Assembly: GCF_004684245.1 (NCBI RefSeq)
Contig: NZ_CP038452.1
Span: 2,032,796 to 2,096,795, forward strand
DNA: 64,000 nucleotides
Source of the DNA: Thermus caldilimi
GTDB lineage: Bacteria; Deinococcota; Deinococci; Deinococcales; Thermaceae
Direction of reading: 5' to 3'
The position numbers and the translations under genes were made by a program. The notes beneath the pieces are model-generated. The model was not told the origin of the DNA. It saw only the letters and a list, made by a program, of their open reading frames with translations, and did no database searches. This document shows positions 31,892 through 40,963 of this stretch, in pieces. Within the stretch, counting starts at the first letter, position 1; each line of letters begins with the position of its first letter.

Positions 31892-33269
31892 GACCTGGGG
31901 GGGCCGCTTCGCCGAGGGGCCGGATGCGCTGGCGGCCCGCTTCAACGCCTCCTTGCCCTTCGACCGGGCCCTTTGGCGGGAGGACCTCTGGCAGAACCGG
32001 GTCCACGCCCGCATGCTCAAGGAGGTGGGCCTCCTCAGCGAGGAGGAGCTAAGGGCCATCCTCGAGGGCCTGGACCGCATCGAGGAGGAGATCCGGGCGG
32101 GCACCTTCCCCTGGCGGGAGGAGCTGGAGGACGTGCACATGAACCTGGAAGCCCGCCTCATGGAGCTCGTCGGCCCCCCTGGGGGCAAGCTCCACACCGC
32201 CCGTAGCCGCAACGACCAGGTGGCCACCGACCTGAGGCTCTTCCTCCGGGGCGCCCTGGACGAGCTCTTGGCCCTGCTCCTGGACCTGCGCCGGGTGCTG
32301 GTACAGGAGGCGGAAAAGCACCTGGAGCCCCTTTACGTCCTCCCCGGCTACACCCACCTGCAACGGGCCCAGCCCATCCTCCTTGCCCACTGGTTCCTGG
32401 CCTACCACGAGATGCTTTCCCGGGATGAGGGAAGGCTAAAGGACGCCCGGGAGCGCCTCAACGAAAGCCCCTTAGGGGCGGCGGCCCTGGCGGGGACGGG
32501 CTTTCCCATCGACCGCCACTACACCGCCAAGGAGCTTGGCTTCGCTAGGCCCATGCGCAACTCCCTGGACGCGGTGGCTAGCCGCGACTTCGCCCTCGAG
32601 GTCCTCTCCGCCCTCAACATCGGCATGCTCCACCTCTCCCGGATGGCGGAGGAGCTTGTCCTTTACAGCACCGAGGAGTTCGCCTTCGTGGAGGTGCCGG
32701 ACGCCTTCGCCACGGGAAGCTCCATCATGCCCCAGAAGAAGAACCCGGACACCCTGGAGCTCATCCGGGCCAAGGCGGGAAGGGTCTTGGGGGCCCTGGT
32801 GGCCCTGTCCACCGTGGTGAAGGGCCTGCCTCTCGCCTACAACAAGGACCTGCAGGAGGACAAGGAGCCCCTTTTGGACGCCCTGGCCACCTACCGGGAT
32901 AGCCTCAAGCTCTTCGCCGCCCTCCTCCCCGGCCTCAGGTGGCGGCGGGAGAGGATGTGGCAGGCAGCGGAGGGAGGCTACGCCTTGGCCACGGAGCTCG
33001 CCGACTACCTGGCGGAAAAGGGCCTGCCCTTCCGGGCGGCCCACCACGTGGTGGGCCGCCTGGTGCGCAGGCTGGCGGAGGAGGGAAGGCCCCTCAAGGA
33101 CCTGACCCTGGAGGAGCTCAAGGCCCACCACCCCCTCTTCGCCGAAGACGCCCTGCCCCTCCTCCGCCTGGAAACCGCCATCCACCGCCGCAGGTCCTAC
33201 GGGGGCACGGCCCCTGAGGCGGTGCGGGCAAGGCTTCTGGAGGCCAAGAAGGAGGTGGGCCTTGACTGA
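31881..33269 (+). CDS. argH: Argininosuccinate lyase
   Basis: 462 residues. The fumarase/aspartase superfamily signature [12 protein letters not shown] (around residue 275) carries the flexible active-site loop with the catalytic serine. Other conserved blocks are [19 protein letters not shown] and [17 protein letters not shown]. The enzyme splits argininosuccinate into arginine and fumarate. The ATG overlaps the argG end by 11 bp, and its stop overlaps the next gene's TTG start. Confidence 0.96.
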   Translation: MAHRTWGGRFAEGPDALAARFNASLPFDRALWREDLWQNRVHARMLKEVGLLSEEELRAILEGLDRIEEEIRAGTFPWREELEDVHMNLEARLMELVGPPGGKLHTARSRNDQVATDLRLFLRGALDELLALLLDLRRVLVQEAEKHLEPLYVLPGYTHLQRAQPILLAHWFLAYHEMLSRDEGRLKDARERLNESPLGAAALAGTGFPIDRHYTAKELGFARPMRNSLDAVASRDFALEVLSALNIGMLHLSRMAEELVLYSTEEFAFVEVPDAFATGSSIMPQKKNPDTLELIRAKAGRVLGALVALSTVVKGLPLAYNKDLQEDKEPLLDALATYRDSLKLFAALLPGLRWRRERMWQAAEGGYALATELADYLAEKGLPFRAAHHVVGRLVRRLAEEGRPLKDLTLEELKAHHPLFAEDALPLLRLETAIHRRRSYGGTAPEAVRARLLEAKKEVGLD

Positions 33270-33804
33270 GGTGAAAGGACTCGAGCTCTCCACGGCGGCC
33301 CTGCCCGAGGTGCGCCCCAACGCGGGGGTGGAGCTCAGGAAGGCCAGGCTTTCCGATGTGGAGGCCATCTACTGGCTCATCCGCTATTGGGCGGAGAAGG
33401 GCCTGATGCTGGTGCGGAGCCACAGCCACCTCTACGAGAACATCCGCGACTTCCAGGTCCTCGAGGACGAGGACGGGCAGATCGTGGGCACCGTGGCCCT
33501 GCACGTCCTCTGGCGGGACCTGGCGGAGATTAGGGGCCTGGCGGTGCACCCCCAGAGGCAGGGCCAGGGCCTGGGGCGCTGGCTGGTCTTGGGGGCGGAG
33601 CGGGAGGCCCGGGACCTGGGGCTCCCCCGGGTCTTCGCCTGGACGCTGCAGGTGGGCTTTTTCCGCTCCCTGGGTTACCAGGTGACCACCCGGGAGGCCT
33701 TGCCCCCCAAGGTGTGGAGCGAGTGCAACGCCTGCCCCTTCTACGAGAACTGCCGGGAGATCGCCGTCATCAAGGGGCTTTCCCGGGGGGCCTTCGGGGG
33801 CTAG
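33262..33804 (+). CDS. Short ArgA-like GNAT N-acetyltransferase
   Basis: 180 residues, a stand-alone GNAT domain. The acetyl-CoA loop is [17 protein letters not shown]. It probably makes N-acetylglutamate, the first step of arginine synthesis, given its place after argH; that is an inference from context. Near the C-terminus, [21 protein letters not shown] has three cysteines (CxxC, then C after six residues) that could form a metal site or disulfide. Start: TTG 33262 is preceded by GGAGGTGGG with 5-nt spacing; the next GTG at 33271 has worse spacing. Confidence 0.75.
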   Translation: MTEVKGLELSTAALPEVRPNAGVELRKARLSDVEAIYWLIRYWAEKGLMLVRSHSHLYENIRDFQVLEDEDGQIVGTVALHVLWRDLAEIRGLAVHPQRQGQGLGRWLVLGAEREARDLGLPRVFAWTLQVGFFRSLGYQVTTREALPPKVWSECNACPFYENCREIAVIKGLSRGAFGG

Positions 33805-33805
33805 A

Positions 33806-34069
33806 ATGGGTGGGATGGGCACGCTGACCCGCTACCTGGCGGAGGCCATGGCCCGGGCCCGCTACGAGCTCATTGAGGACGAGGAGCCCTACTACGGGGA
33901 GATCCCGGGCCTCCTAGGGGTCTGGGCCACGGGGAAGACCCTGCGGGAGTGCGAGGCCAACCTCCAGGCGGCCCTCGAGGACTGGCTCCTCTTCCTCCTC
34001 TCCCGGGGCGAGGCCCCGCCCCCCTTGGGGGAGGTGCGCATTGAACTTCCTCATGGCGAAGCGGCTTAG
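33806..34069 (+). CDS. hicB: HicB-like antitoxin
   Basis: 87 residues with the HicB pseudo-RNase H-like fold: an N-terminal helix, then YELIEDEEPYYGEIPGLLGVWATGKTLRECEANLQAALEDWLLFLL, close to the classic Y...I.D.pYygeipgl...G.TleEa..n..eale.w. HicB neutralises HicA and usually represses its own promoter, but no C-terminal DNA-binding segment is visible here. It is 1 bp after the acetyltransferase gene, inside the arg/car operon. Order is antitoxin first, toxin second. ATG 33815 is a possible alternative start. Confidence 0.75.
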   Translation: MGGMGTLTRYLAEAMARARYELIEDEEPYYGEIPGLLGVWATGKTLRECEANLQAALEDWLLFLLSRGEAPPPLGEVRIELPHGEAA

Positions 34070-34271
34070 GCCCCTTTCCCGTAGGGAGCTTATCGCCCGG
34101 CTTCGGGCCTTAGGGTTCGCGGGGCCCTTTGCCGGGGGCAGGCACGAGTTCATGGTGCGCGGGGAGGTGCGGCTGGTCCTTCCCAACCCCCACCGGGGCG
34201 AGATCGGGGTGGATCTCCTGAAGCGCCTCCTAAGGCAGGCGGGCATCAAGGAGGAGGAATGGCCGGAGTGA
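34041..34271 (+). CDS. hicA: HicA-like toxin
   Basis: 76 residues (72 if starting at ATG 34053). HicA toxins are small double-stranded-RNA-binding-like mRNA interferases. The pattern here is [56 protein letters not shown], with the catalytic histidine in GRHEF. TTG 34041 is preceded by GGAGGTG with 5-nt spacing and overlaps hicB by 29 bp; ATG 34053 is 17 nt from that sequence. The stop overlaps the carA ATG. The pair is intact, so the toxin is probably active and coupled to carA translation. Confidence 0.75.
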   Translation: MNFLMAKRLRPLSRRELIARLRALGFAGPFAGGRHEFMVRGEVRLVLPNPHRGEIGVDLLKRLLRQAGIKEEEWPE

Positions 34272-35434
34272 GGGAGCGCGCGGTTTTGGTCCTGGAGGAC
34301 GGCACCGTCTATCACGGCTACGCCTTCGGGGCCCGGGGGAAGACGGTGGGGGAGGTGGTCTTCAACACCGCCCAGACCGGCTACCAGGAGATCATGACCG
34401 ACCCCAGCTACCACGGGCAGATCGTGGTCATGACCTACCCCCACCAGGGCAACTACGGGGTGAACGTCTACGACATGCAGTCCAACCGCCCCTGGGTGAA
34501 GGGGTTCGTGGCCAAGGAGTTCAGCCGCATCGCCTCCAACCCCAGGGCCCAGCAGACCCTAGGGGAGTTCATGGAGTTCTACGGGGTGGTGGGCCTCGAG
34601 GGCATCGACACCCGGGCCCTGGTGCGCAAGATCCGCGAGGGGGGGGTGCTGAAGGGCGCCATCGCCCACGCCTCCCTCTACGGGGAGCCGGACCACGCCT
34701 TCACCCCCGAGGAGCTTTTGGCCCTGCGCCAGGAGGCCAAGGCTTGGACGGACATCGACGGCCGGGACATGACCCCCGAGGTCTCCACCCCTCTGCCCTA
34801 CGCCTGGCCCACCCTGCGGTCGGGGCGGCGCATCGTGGTCATGGACTTCGGCATCAAACACGCCATCGTGGAGAACCTGGCCCAGCTGGGGTTTGAGATC
34901 CTCGTGGTCCCGGGCAAGACCCCTGCCAGCCAGATCATGGCCCTGGAGCCCCACGGCCTTTTCATCAGCAACGGCCCTGGCGACCCCTCCATGCCCCGCT
35001 ACGCCCACGAGACCATCTGGAAGCTCATGGGGCTTTTGCCCACCTTCGGCATCTGCCTGGGCCACCAGCTTTTGGCCCTGGCGGCGGGCGGGCGCACCTA
35101 CAAGATGAAGTTCGGCCACCGGGGGGCCAACCACCCGGTGAAGAACCTCCTCACGGGGAAGATCGAGATCACCAGCCAGAACCACGGCTATGCGGTGGAC
35201 ATCGACTCCCTGAAGGAGTTCAGGCCCACCCACATCAACCTCAACGACGGCACCCTCGAGGGCATGGCCCATGCCCGCTACCCCGTCTTCTCCGTGCAGT
35301 ACCACCCCGAGGCCGCCCCCGGCCCCCACGACGCCCTCTACCTCTTCCGCCGCTTCCTGGAGGAGGTGGAGGCCTTCCACGGGGTCACGGGGCTGCCCGT
35401 GGAGAAGCAAAGGGCAGACGGGCACGGAATCTAA
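34259..35434 (+). CDS. carA: Carbamoyl-phosphate synthase small subunit
   Basis: 391 residues. The glutaminase subunit supplies ammonia to CarB for carbamoyl phosphate, used in arginine and pyrimidine synthesis. The class I amidotransferase domain has nucleophile C266 in [11 protein letters not shown] and the His-Glu pair in [12 protein letters not shown]. The N-terminal CarA domain begins [16 protein letters not shown]. It starts within the last codons of hicA (4-base spacing by overlap). carB is not in the window. Two strong hairpins follow the stop. Confidence 0.95.
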   Translation: MAGVRERAVLVLEDGTVYHGYAFGARGKTVGEVVFNTAQTGYQEIMTDPSYHGQIVVMTYPHQGNYGVNVYDMQSNRPWVKGFVAKEFSRIASNPRAQQTLGEFMEFYGVVGLEGIDTRALVRKIREGGVLKGAIAHASLYGEPDHAFTPEELLALRQEAKAWTDIDGRDMTPEVSTPLPYAWPTLRSGRRIVVMDFGIKHAIVENLAQLGFEILVVPGKTPASQIMALEPHGLFISNGPGDPSMPRYAHETIWKLMGLLPTFGICLGHQLLALAAGGRTYKMKFGHRGANHPVKNLLTGKIEITSQNHGYAVDIDSLKEFRPTHINLNDGTLEGMAHARYPVFSVQYHPEAAPGPHDALYLFRRFLEEVEAFHGVTGLPVEKQRADGHGI

Positions 35435-35438
35435 ACCA

Positions 35439-35465
35439 CCCCACCCGGACGAAGTCCGGGTGGGG
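35439..35465. terminator. 12-bp perfect hairpin after carA
   Basis: CCCCACCCGGAC (35439-35450), GAA loop, GTCCGGGTGGGG (35454-35465), starting 5 bp after the carA stop. The convergent fhs gene ends at 35592. It is probably a transcription terminator or mRNA 3'-end stabiliser for the arg/car operon. Confidence 0.6.
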
Positions 35466-35559
35466 ACCCCGGGAAAAGGGCGAGCCCAGCTTCTCCCTAA
35501 GCGGTTCGGGGGGGCAACCCTTTCCCTGGCAGGGGCCTTGGGTATCCTTTCGTCGGGGC

Positions 35560-35586
35560 CCCCACGCGGACTTTGTCCGCGTGGGG
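35560..35586. terminator. 12-bp perfect hairpin after fhs
   Basis: CCCCACGCGGAC (35560-35571), TTT loop, GTCCGCGTGGGG (35575-35586), 6 bp beyond the fhs stop on the minus strand. It shares the CCCCAC ends and GGAC core with the hairpin at 35439 but differs by a compensatory C-G to G-C change in the stem. Together they form a two-sided terminator between convergent transcripts. Confidence 0.6.
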
Positions 35587-35591
35587 TGCTA

Positions 35592-37222
35592 TCAGTAGTC
35601 CATCCCTCGGATGTTTCCCTCCTCGTCCACGTCGATCCCCAGAGCCTGGGGCACCTTGGGGAGGCCGGGCAGGGTTTCGATCCCGCCCATGTAGACCACC
35701 ACGAAGCCCGCCCCAAACCGGCACCTCAGGTCCGTGACCCGCACCCTAAAGCCCAGGGGCCTTCCCCGAAGCTTGGGGTTGTCGGAGAGGGAGGTGGCTG
35801 CCTTGGCCATGACCACGGGGAGGGTCTCGCACCCCTCCTTCTTGGCGGCCTTGAGGGCCTTCTTAGCCTCCTCGCTCCACTCCACCCCCTCCGCCCCGTA
35901 GACCTTCTGGGCGATGGTGGCCACCTTTTCCTCCAGAGGGGCCTCGAGGGGGTAGAGGGGGCGGTAGGCGTGGGGAAGCTCCAGGGCGTGGAGCACCTGT
36001 TCCGCCAATTCCAGGCCCCCTTCCCCGCCCCTGGCGTAGACCTCGCTCACGGCAAAGGGCAGGCCCCGCTCCTGGGCGAAGGCCTGCACCAAAGCGATCT
36101 CCTCGAGGGCGTCCGTGGGGAAGCGGTTTAAGGCGATCACGGGCTTATAGCCGAAAAGCTCCACGTTCTCCACATGCTTTTCCAGGTTGGCTAGGCCCCG
36201 CTGCACCGCCTCCACGTCCGGCATCTCGTAGGCGTCCTGCCCCCCGTGGTAGCGGAGGGCTCGGATGGTAGCCACCAGCACCACCGCCTCGGGGACCAGC
36301 CCTGTAGTGCGGGCCACCACGTTCATGAACTTCTCCATGCCCAGATCCGTGGCAAACCCCGCCTCCTGCACCACGTAGTCCGCGAGGCCTAAGGCGAAGA
36401 GGCTGGCCCTCAGGGAGTTGGTGCCGTGGGCGATGTTGCCGAAGGGCCCCATGTGGACGAAGGCGGGGTTGCCCTCCGCCGTCTGCACCAGGTTGGGGAG
36501 AAAGGCCTGCCTGAGGAGGGCCGCCATGGCGCCCACCGCCCCCAGGTCCTCGGCGTAGACGGGTTTGCCCTCGTAGGTGAAGCCCACGCGGATCTTGCCC
36601 AGGCGGCGCTTCAGGTCCTTGAAGTCCCGGGAGAGGGCCATGAGGGCCATGACCTCGCTGGCCACGGTGAGCTCGAAGCTTCCTTCCCGCGGCACCCCGT
36701 GGGCCTTCCCCCCAGGCCCAGGACGATGTGCCTTAGGGCCCGGTCGTTCATGTCGATGGCCCGCTTGAGTTCGATGCGCCGGGGGTCAATCCCGAGGGCG
36801 TTCCCCTGGTGCAGGTGGTTGTCCAAAAGGGCGTTCAGGAGGTTCACCGCGCTGGTCACCGCGTGGAAGTCCCCGGTGAAGTGGAGGTTGATCTCGTGCC
36901 GGGGCTCCACCCGCGCCCTTCCGCCTCCCGTGGCCCCGCCTTTCACCCCGAAGACCGGGCCCAAGGAGGGTTCCCTTAGGGCCAAGGCTGCCTTCTTCCC
37001 CAGCCGCCAGAGGGCGTCCACTAGCCCGATGGCCGTGGTGGTCTTGCCCTCCCCCGCCGGGGTGGGGGTGATGGCCGTGACCAGGATGAGCCGACCCTTG
37101 GCCTTAGGGGGCTCCCCCAGCACCTTGGCCATGTAGGGGCCGTAGGGGTAGAGCCGGTCCTTGCCCAATCCCAGCTTGGCCGCCACTTCCTCAATGGGTA
37201 GGAGCGCTTCCTTGACGATCAC
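35592..37222 (-). pseudogene. fhs: Formate-tetrahydrofolate ligase, frameshifted
   Basis: Fhs makes 10-formyl-THF from formate, THF and ATP. Read through a single frameshift, this is a 543-residue protein of normal length. The N-terminal part has the P-loop [14 protein letters not shown] and conserved blocks to [12 protein letters not shown]. It then enters the wrong frame ([12 protein letters not shown]). The correct sequence ([23 protein letters not shown]...) continues in another frame to the stop at 35592. Adding one G to the six-base run at 36708-36713 (C6 on the plus strand) restores the frame exactly. The rest of the C-terminal half is undamaged, which argues for a sequencing error or a very recent mutation rather than an old pseudogene. 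Confidence 0.85.
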
Positions 37223-37231
37223 GGGGTAAGC

Positions 37232-38434
37232 TTACTCCGCCTTTCCAGGGAAAGAAGTCCCGCCTTGCAGGCTCAGGTTCCAAAGCCTTTGCATCAGCTG
37301 GGGCAAGGGGACAGCCAGGACGTCCGGGGAAAGCGGATAGGCTTCCTCCCCGGGGTAGACCACAAAGGCCGCCTGGGGCCTGAGGTCCATCAGGGCCTGA
37401 TGGAAGCCCCGGGAGGGCTTGGGTACCAGGCTGCGCTTTACCTCCACGGCCCACAGGGTCCCCGTGGGGCAGAGGAGGAGAAGGTCGATTTCCGCCCCCG
37501 CATGGGTGCGGTAGAAAAAGCCTAGGGCCCCTTCCGGTGCTACCCGCAGCAGGTTTTCCACCACGAAACCTTCCCAGCTGGCCCCCACCACGGGATGGCC
37601 CAGGAGGATCTCCCGGTCGTGGATGCCGAGGAGGGCGTGGACCAGGCCGCTATCCCGGAGGTAAAGCTTAGGGCTTTTTACCAGCCGTTTGCCCACATTG
37701 GCCTCGTAAGGGGGAAGCCTCCTTAAGAGGTAGAGATCCACCAGGTGGTCCAGGTAGCGGCTTACGGTTCTGCCATCCAGCCCCAGGTTGCCCGCCAGGC
37801 GGGAGAGGTGGAGGGTTTCCCCCTGCAGGTGGGCCAGCATGGTGAGGAGCCGGCGTAGGGTTTCTGTCGGCAACCTGCCGCCCAAGGCGGGGATTTCCCG
37901 TTCCATGTAGGTGCGGAGGAAATCCTGCCGCCAGCGAAGGCTTTGGACGTCGCTGGGTGCCAAGAAGCTTTCCGGGAACCCCCCCCGGAGCCAGAGGCGC
38001 TCCAGCTCCTTGGGGTCTACCTCTAAGGGATCCAGGGGGGAGAGCTCCAGGTAGCTGGCCCGGCCCGCGAGGCTCTCACCCGCTTGGCGGGACACTTCGG
38101 GGGATACAGACCCCAGGAGGAGGTAAAGGCCGGATTTCCTCCCGGCTCGCCTTGCCCGGTCCACCAGGCCCCTGAGAACGGGGAAAAGCTCAGGCATCCG
38201 GTGCACCTCGTCCAGGATGACCAGGCGGTCCAGATGGTCCTCGAGGTAGAGCTCCGGGGCCGCAAGCTTCCCCCTATCCCTTTCCGACTCGAGGTCCAGG
38301 TACAAGGCTCCAAGCCGATCCCCCACCGCCAAAGCCAGGGTGGTCTTTCCCACCTGCCTGGCTCCCGTGAGCACCACCACGGGTACCTGGCCTAGGCGCT
38401 CCTCGAGGACCGGTTGCAGGCGGCGGGGGATCAC
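37232..38434 (-). CDS. AAA-type ATPase with DUF4143 domain
   Basis: 400 residues. The N-terminal ATPase domain has Walker A GARQVGKTT (24-32) and Walker B RLVILDEVHRMPELF. The C-terminal DUF4143 part has the conserved nuclease-like block TGTLWAVEVKRSLVPKPSRGF and HAGAEIDLLLLCP (a D-E-K arrangement resembling a PD-(D/E)XK fold). Members are common in genomic accessory regions, and their role is unknown; defence or nucleic-acid processing are guesses. It is 9 bp upstream of fhs on the same strand. GTG start 38434 lies 7 nt after a TATATT box. Confidence 0.85.
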   Translation of the reverse strand: MIPRRLQPVLEERLGQVPVVVLTGARQVGKTTLALAVGDRLGALYLDLESERDRGKLAAPELYLEDHLDRLVILDEVHRMPELFPVLRGLVDRARRAGRKSGLYLLLGSVSPEVSRQAGESLAGRASYLELSPLDPLEVDPKELERLWLRGGFPESFLAPSDVQSLRWRQDFLRTYMEREIPALGGRLPTETLRRLLTMLAHLQGETLHLSRLAGNLGLDGRTVSRYLDHLVDLYLLRRLPPYEANVGKRLVKSPKLYLRDSGLVHALLGIHDREILLGHPVVGASWEGFVVENLLRVAPEGALGFFYRTHAGAEIDLLLLCPTGTLWAVEVKRSLVPKPSRGFHQALMDLRPQAAFVVYPGEEAYPLSPDVLAVPLPQLMQRLWNLSLQGGTSFPGKAE

Positions 38435-38472
38435 CCTTGAAAATATAGCATCGTAATGTCAAATTTTCAAGG
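38435..38472 (-). promoter_or_regulatory. Leaderless promoter inside a perfect inverted repeat
   Basis: On the minus strand: TTGAAA (-35, 38470-38465), 17-bp spacer, TATATT (-10, 38447-38442), 7 nt, then GTG. The arms CCTTGAAAAT (38435-38444) and ATTTTCAAGG (38463-38472) are a perfect 10-bp inverted repeat that covers both promoter boxes. The A+T-rich stretch contrasts with the surrounding G+C. A repressor dimer bound here would block RNA polymerase. Confidence 0.6.
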
Positions 38473-38483
38473 ATAAGCCTGCC

Positions 38484-39422
38484 CTAGGGGAGGGCGGGAA
38501 ACCCGCGGTTGCCTCCCGAAAGGAGAAGGGCCAGAACCTGAGGGAGCCTTTCCCCATGCTCCAGCACCGCCGCCAGGGGCAGGGCCCCGGTGGGCTCCAC
38601 CACCTGCTTGGTGCGGGTGAAGAGGAGGCCCTCGGCTTCCAGGATGGCCGCCTCGCTCACGGCGAGGATGGCGTCCACCTTCTCCTTCAGGATGGGAAAG
38701 GTGCGCTGTCCCAAGGCCAGGGTCCTTACCCCGTCCGCCCGGGTCCTGGGGGCCCCGGGCAGGCGCACGATCTTGCCTTCTTCCAAGCTCCTTCTGGCGT
38801 CGTCCGCACCCTCGGGCTCCACCCCCAGGACCAGGGTGCTTGGGGAGAAGGCCTTCACCGCGGTGGCCACCCCGGCGAGGAGCCCCCCTCCCCCCACGGG
38901 GACCAGGACGGCCTCCGGGAAAAGGCCCATCTCCCCCGCCTGGGCCATGAGCTCCAGCCCGGCGGTGCCCTGGCCGGCCACCACCAGGGGGTCGTCAAAG
39001 GGGTGGATGAAGGCGTAGCCGGTTTCCTCCTGGAGGGCTCTCGCCACCTCCTCCCGGTTTTCCACCGTGACCCCCTGGTCCACCACCTCCGCCCCGTAGG
39101 CCCGGGCCGCCTCCTTCTTGTAGGGGCTTGCCTCCTCGGGCATGACGAGGAGGGCCTTCACCCCCAGGATCCGGGCGGCGTAGGCCACCCCTTGGGCATG
39201 GTTGCCGCTACTCACCGCAAGAAGCCCCTTGGGGTTTTCCAGGGTGAAGGCCTTGGAAAGCGCCCCCCGGGCCTTGAAGCTTCCGGTCTTTTGCAGGTGC
39301 TCGGCCTTGAGGAGGAGGCGCTTGCCCAGTAGCTCATCCAAGAGCCTCGAGGTGAGGAGGGGCGTGCGGTGGATGTGGGGGCGGATGCGCCGGTAGGCGG
39401 CATGGATCTCGGCAAGCTCCAC
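38484..39422 (-). CDS. ilvA: Threonine dehydratase / serine racemase-like PLP enzyme
   Basis: 312 residues, a catalytic domain only (no C-terminal ACT regulatory domain), as in catabolic threonine deaminases and serine racemases. PLP lysine K50 lies in KTGSFKARGA, and the phosphate-binding loop is VGGGGLLAG (about 176-184). SSGNHAQGVAYAARILG binds substrate carboxylate. The reaction is probably threonine to 2-oxobutyrate and ammonia; serine specificity is possible. GTG start at 39422 lies 5 nt after TATAAA. Confidence 0.8.
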   Translation of the reverse strand: MELAEIHAAYRRIRPHIHRTPLLTSRLLDELLGKRLLLKAEHLQKTGSFKARGALSKAFTLENPKGLLAVSSGNHAQGVAYAARILGVKALLVMPEEASPYKKEAARAYGAEVVDQGVTVENREEVARALQEETGYAFIHPFDDPLVVAGQGTAGLELMAQAGEMGLFPEAVLVPVGGGGLLAGVATAVKAFSPSTLVLGVEPEGADDARRSLEEGKIVRLPGAPRTRADGVRTLALGQRTFPILKEKVDAILAVSEAAILEAEGLLFTRTKQVVEPTGALPLAAVLEHGERLPQVLALLLSGGNRGFPALP

Positions 39423-39482
39423 ACCTCTTTATACCGCGCCCGGGTGGACACGCCCTTCGCCCCGCGCTAAAGTGGTAGGGGT

Positions 39483-39710
39483 ATGGACTTCCTTTACACC
39501 TTGGTCATCCTTCTTTACCTGGGCGTGGCGGGGCTTTTGGTCTACCTGGTCCTGGTGCAGGAGCCCAAGCAAGGCGCCGGGGACCTCATGGGGGCTTCTG
39601 CGGACCTCTTCTCCGCCCGCGGGGTCACGGGTGGTCTCTACCGCCTGACCATCCTCCTAGGGGTCATCTTCGTGGCCTTGGCTCTCCTCATCGGCCTCTG
39701 GCCCCGTTGA
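39483..39710 (+). CDS. secG: Preprotein translocase subunit SecG
   Basis: 75 residues with two membrane helices (about 4-25 and 52-72) and the conserved cytoplasmic segment LVQEPKQGAGDLMGASADLFSARGVTGGLYRLT. SecG supports SecYE protein export. A TAAAGT box (39468-39473) lies 9 nt upstream. It reads toward the tRNA-Ala gene 36 bp downstream, and a terminator follows the tRNA. Confidence 0.9.
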   Translation: MDFLYTLVILLYLGVAGLLVYLVLVQEPKQGAGDLMGASADLFSARGVTGGLYRLTILLGVIFVALALLIGLWPR

Positions 39711-39746
39711 CAAAAGCCTTCCCCCTCGGTACCATAGGCGTTGCCT

Positions 39747-39822
39747 GGGGCCGTGGCGCAGTTGGGAGCGCGCCTCAATGGCATTGAGGAGGTCAGGGGT
39801 TCGAATCCCCTCGGCTCCACCA
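39747..39822 (+). tRNA. tRNA-Ala (GGC anticodon)
   Basis: A 76-nt cloverleaf. The acceptor stem GGGGCCG pairs with CGGCTCC and includes the G3:U70 wobble that identifies alanine tRNAs. The D-arm follows, then anticodon stem CCTCA/TGAGG with loop ATGGCAT (anticodon GGC, reading GCC). T-arm AGGGGTTCGAATCCCCT and encoded 3' CCA complete it. Confidence 0.97.
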
Positions 39823-39826
39823 GGAA

Positions 39827-39848
39827 CCCCCTGGGGAAACCCAGGGGG
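39827..39848 (+). terminator. Terminator after tRNA-Ala
   Basis: CCCCCTGGG (39827-39835), GAAA loop, CCCAGGGGG (39840-39848): a 9-bp perfect stem followed by TCAGGCTTTT. It ends the secG/tRNA transcript, and may also stop the lptF transcript that arrives from the other side. Confidence 0.75.
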
Positions 39849-39856
39849 TCAGGCTT

Positions 39857-40963
39857 TTAACGGAGGGCCCGCAGGCCCAGGAGGAGGAAAAGGAGGTTCG
39901 CCCCCCAGGCCCCCAGCTCTGGGGGGAGGACCCCTATCCCCGCCAAGGAGCGGCCCAGGAAGAAGGCCCCGTAGTAGGCCAGGGCCAGCACCACGCTTAA
40001 GCCCAGGGCGAGCCCGGTGCTCCGCCCATACCTGAGGGCCATGGCCGCGGCCAGGAGGACCAGGACCAGGTTGGCCAGGGGCAGGGCCAGCTTGGAGTGG
40101 AACTCCAGCCGGGCCCGCCACTTCTCCAGGGGGGCGAGGAAGGGGTCTTGCATCTTGGCCCAGGCCTGGGAAAGGCTGTCCTGTCCGAAGCTGAAGGTGT
40201 CGGCGTAGTCGGCGATGGCCCGGGCCCGGGAGAGGTCCGACTCCACCTCCAGGACCTTCCCCCGGCTCACCGCCCGGAAGACCTTCCGGGTCTGGGCCAA
40301 CAGGTCCTTGGCGGTTTCCAGCCCCGGCACCGCCTGGAAGTCCACCCGGTAGAGGCGGTAATCCTTTAGGGTGATCACCCGGTCCTCCCAGCTTCCCCGT
40401 TCGGCGAAGAGGAAGGTGCCCTCCTCCCCCTGGAAGGAGGCGATGCGCACCCCCACCATCTCCTTCCGCTCCATGTCGAAGTCCTCGAAGTAGAGGCTCC
40501 GCCCCTTGCCGATGGGGATCTGTAGGCCCTTGAGGCGAAAAAGCCCAGCCCCTTGAGTGTGGATCTCGTCCCACCAGGCCACCCGCACCTTTTCGTTGTA
40601 GTGGGGGACCAGCCTCTCCTGGAGGTAAAGGGCTACCCCGCTCAGCAAAGCGCCTATTCCAACTAGGGGCAGGGCCGCCCGCCAAAGGGGAATCCCCCCG
40701 GAGAGGAGGGCGAACTGGGCCCCTTCCGCGGAGAGCCTGCCGAAGACCAGGACCGTGGTGGTGACCAGGGCGATGGGGAAGACCTGCACCAGAACCCCGG
40801 GCACGTGGTAGGAGAGCCAACGGGCCACCTTGGGAAGGGGCACCCCCTCCAGCCACCGGGCCCCGGCGTAGAAGAAGCCAAAGAGGTAGACGGCGGTGAG
40901 GAAGAGGAGGGCCAAAAGGAGAACCGGGAGGCTTTCCTTCAGGATGTGGCGGTAAAGGGTCAT
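39857..40963 (-). CDS. LptF/LptG-type permease
   Basis: 368 residues of the YjgP/YjgQ family: three N-terminal helices, a large periplasmic jellyroll domain (residues about 115-270, GLFRLKGLQIPIGKGRSLYFED...) and C-terminal helices (KLALPLANLVLVLLAAAMALRYGRSTGLALGLSV). In Gram-negatives LptF and LptG extract lipopolysaccharide from the inner membrane. It overlaps the downstream-strand LptA/C-like gene start by 4 bp, so the two are one operon. Thermus is not known to make classic LPS, so the cargo may be another glycolipid. Confidence 0.8.
   Translation of the reverse strand: MTLYRHILKESLPVLLLALLFLTAVYLFGFFYAGARWLEGVPLPKVARWLSYHVPGVLVQVFPIALVTTTVLVFGRLSAEGAQFALLSGGIPLWRAALPLVGIGALLSGVALYLQERLVPHYNEKVRVAWWDEIHTQGAGLFRLKGLQIPIGKGRSLYFEDFDMERKEMVGVRIASFQGEEGTFLFAERGSWEDRVITLKDYRLYRVDFQAVPGLETAKDLLAQTRKVFRAVSRGKVLEVESDLSRARAIADYADTFSFGQDSLSQAWAKMQDPFLAPLEKWRARLEFHSKLALPLANLVLVLLAAAMALRYGRSTGLALGLSVVLALAYYGAFFLGRSLAGIGVLPPELGAWGANLLFLLLGLRALR

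Noticed and set aside
35439-35465. Possible further copy of the GTC-hairpin family after carA (GAA loop)
   Set aside because: The stem is 12 bp, the flanks differ, and it lies at a gene end where a terminator is expected.
35560-35586. CRISPR-repeat-like CCCCACGCG...CGTGGGG
   Set aside because: Only a single palindrome with no regularly spaced repeats or spacers; no cas genes in the window.
36426-37136. Open frame antisense to fhs
   Set aside because: It mirrors the coding strand of fhs, has no recognisable motif and no start signal.
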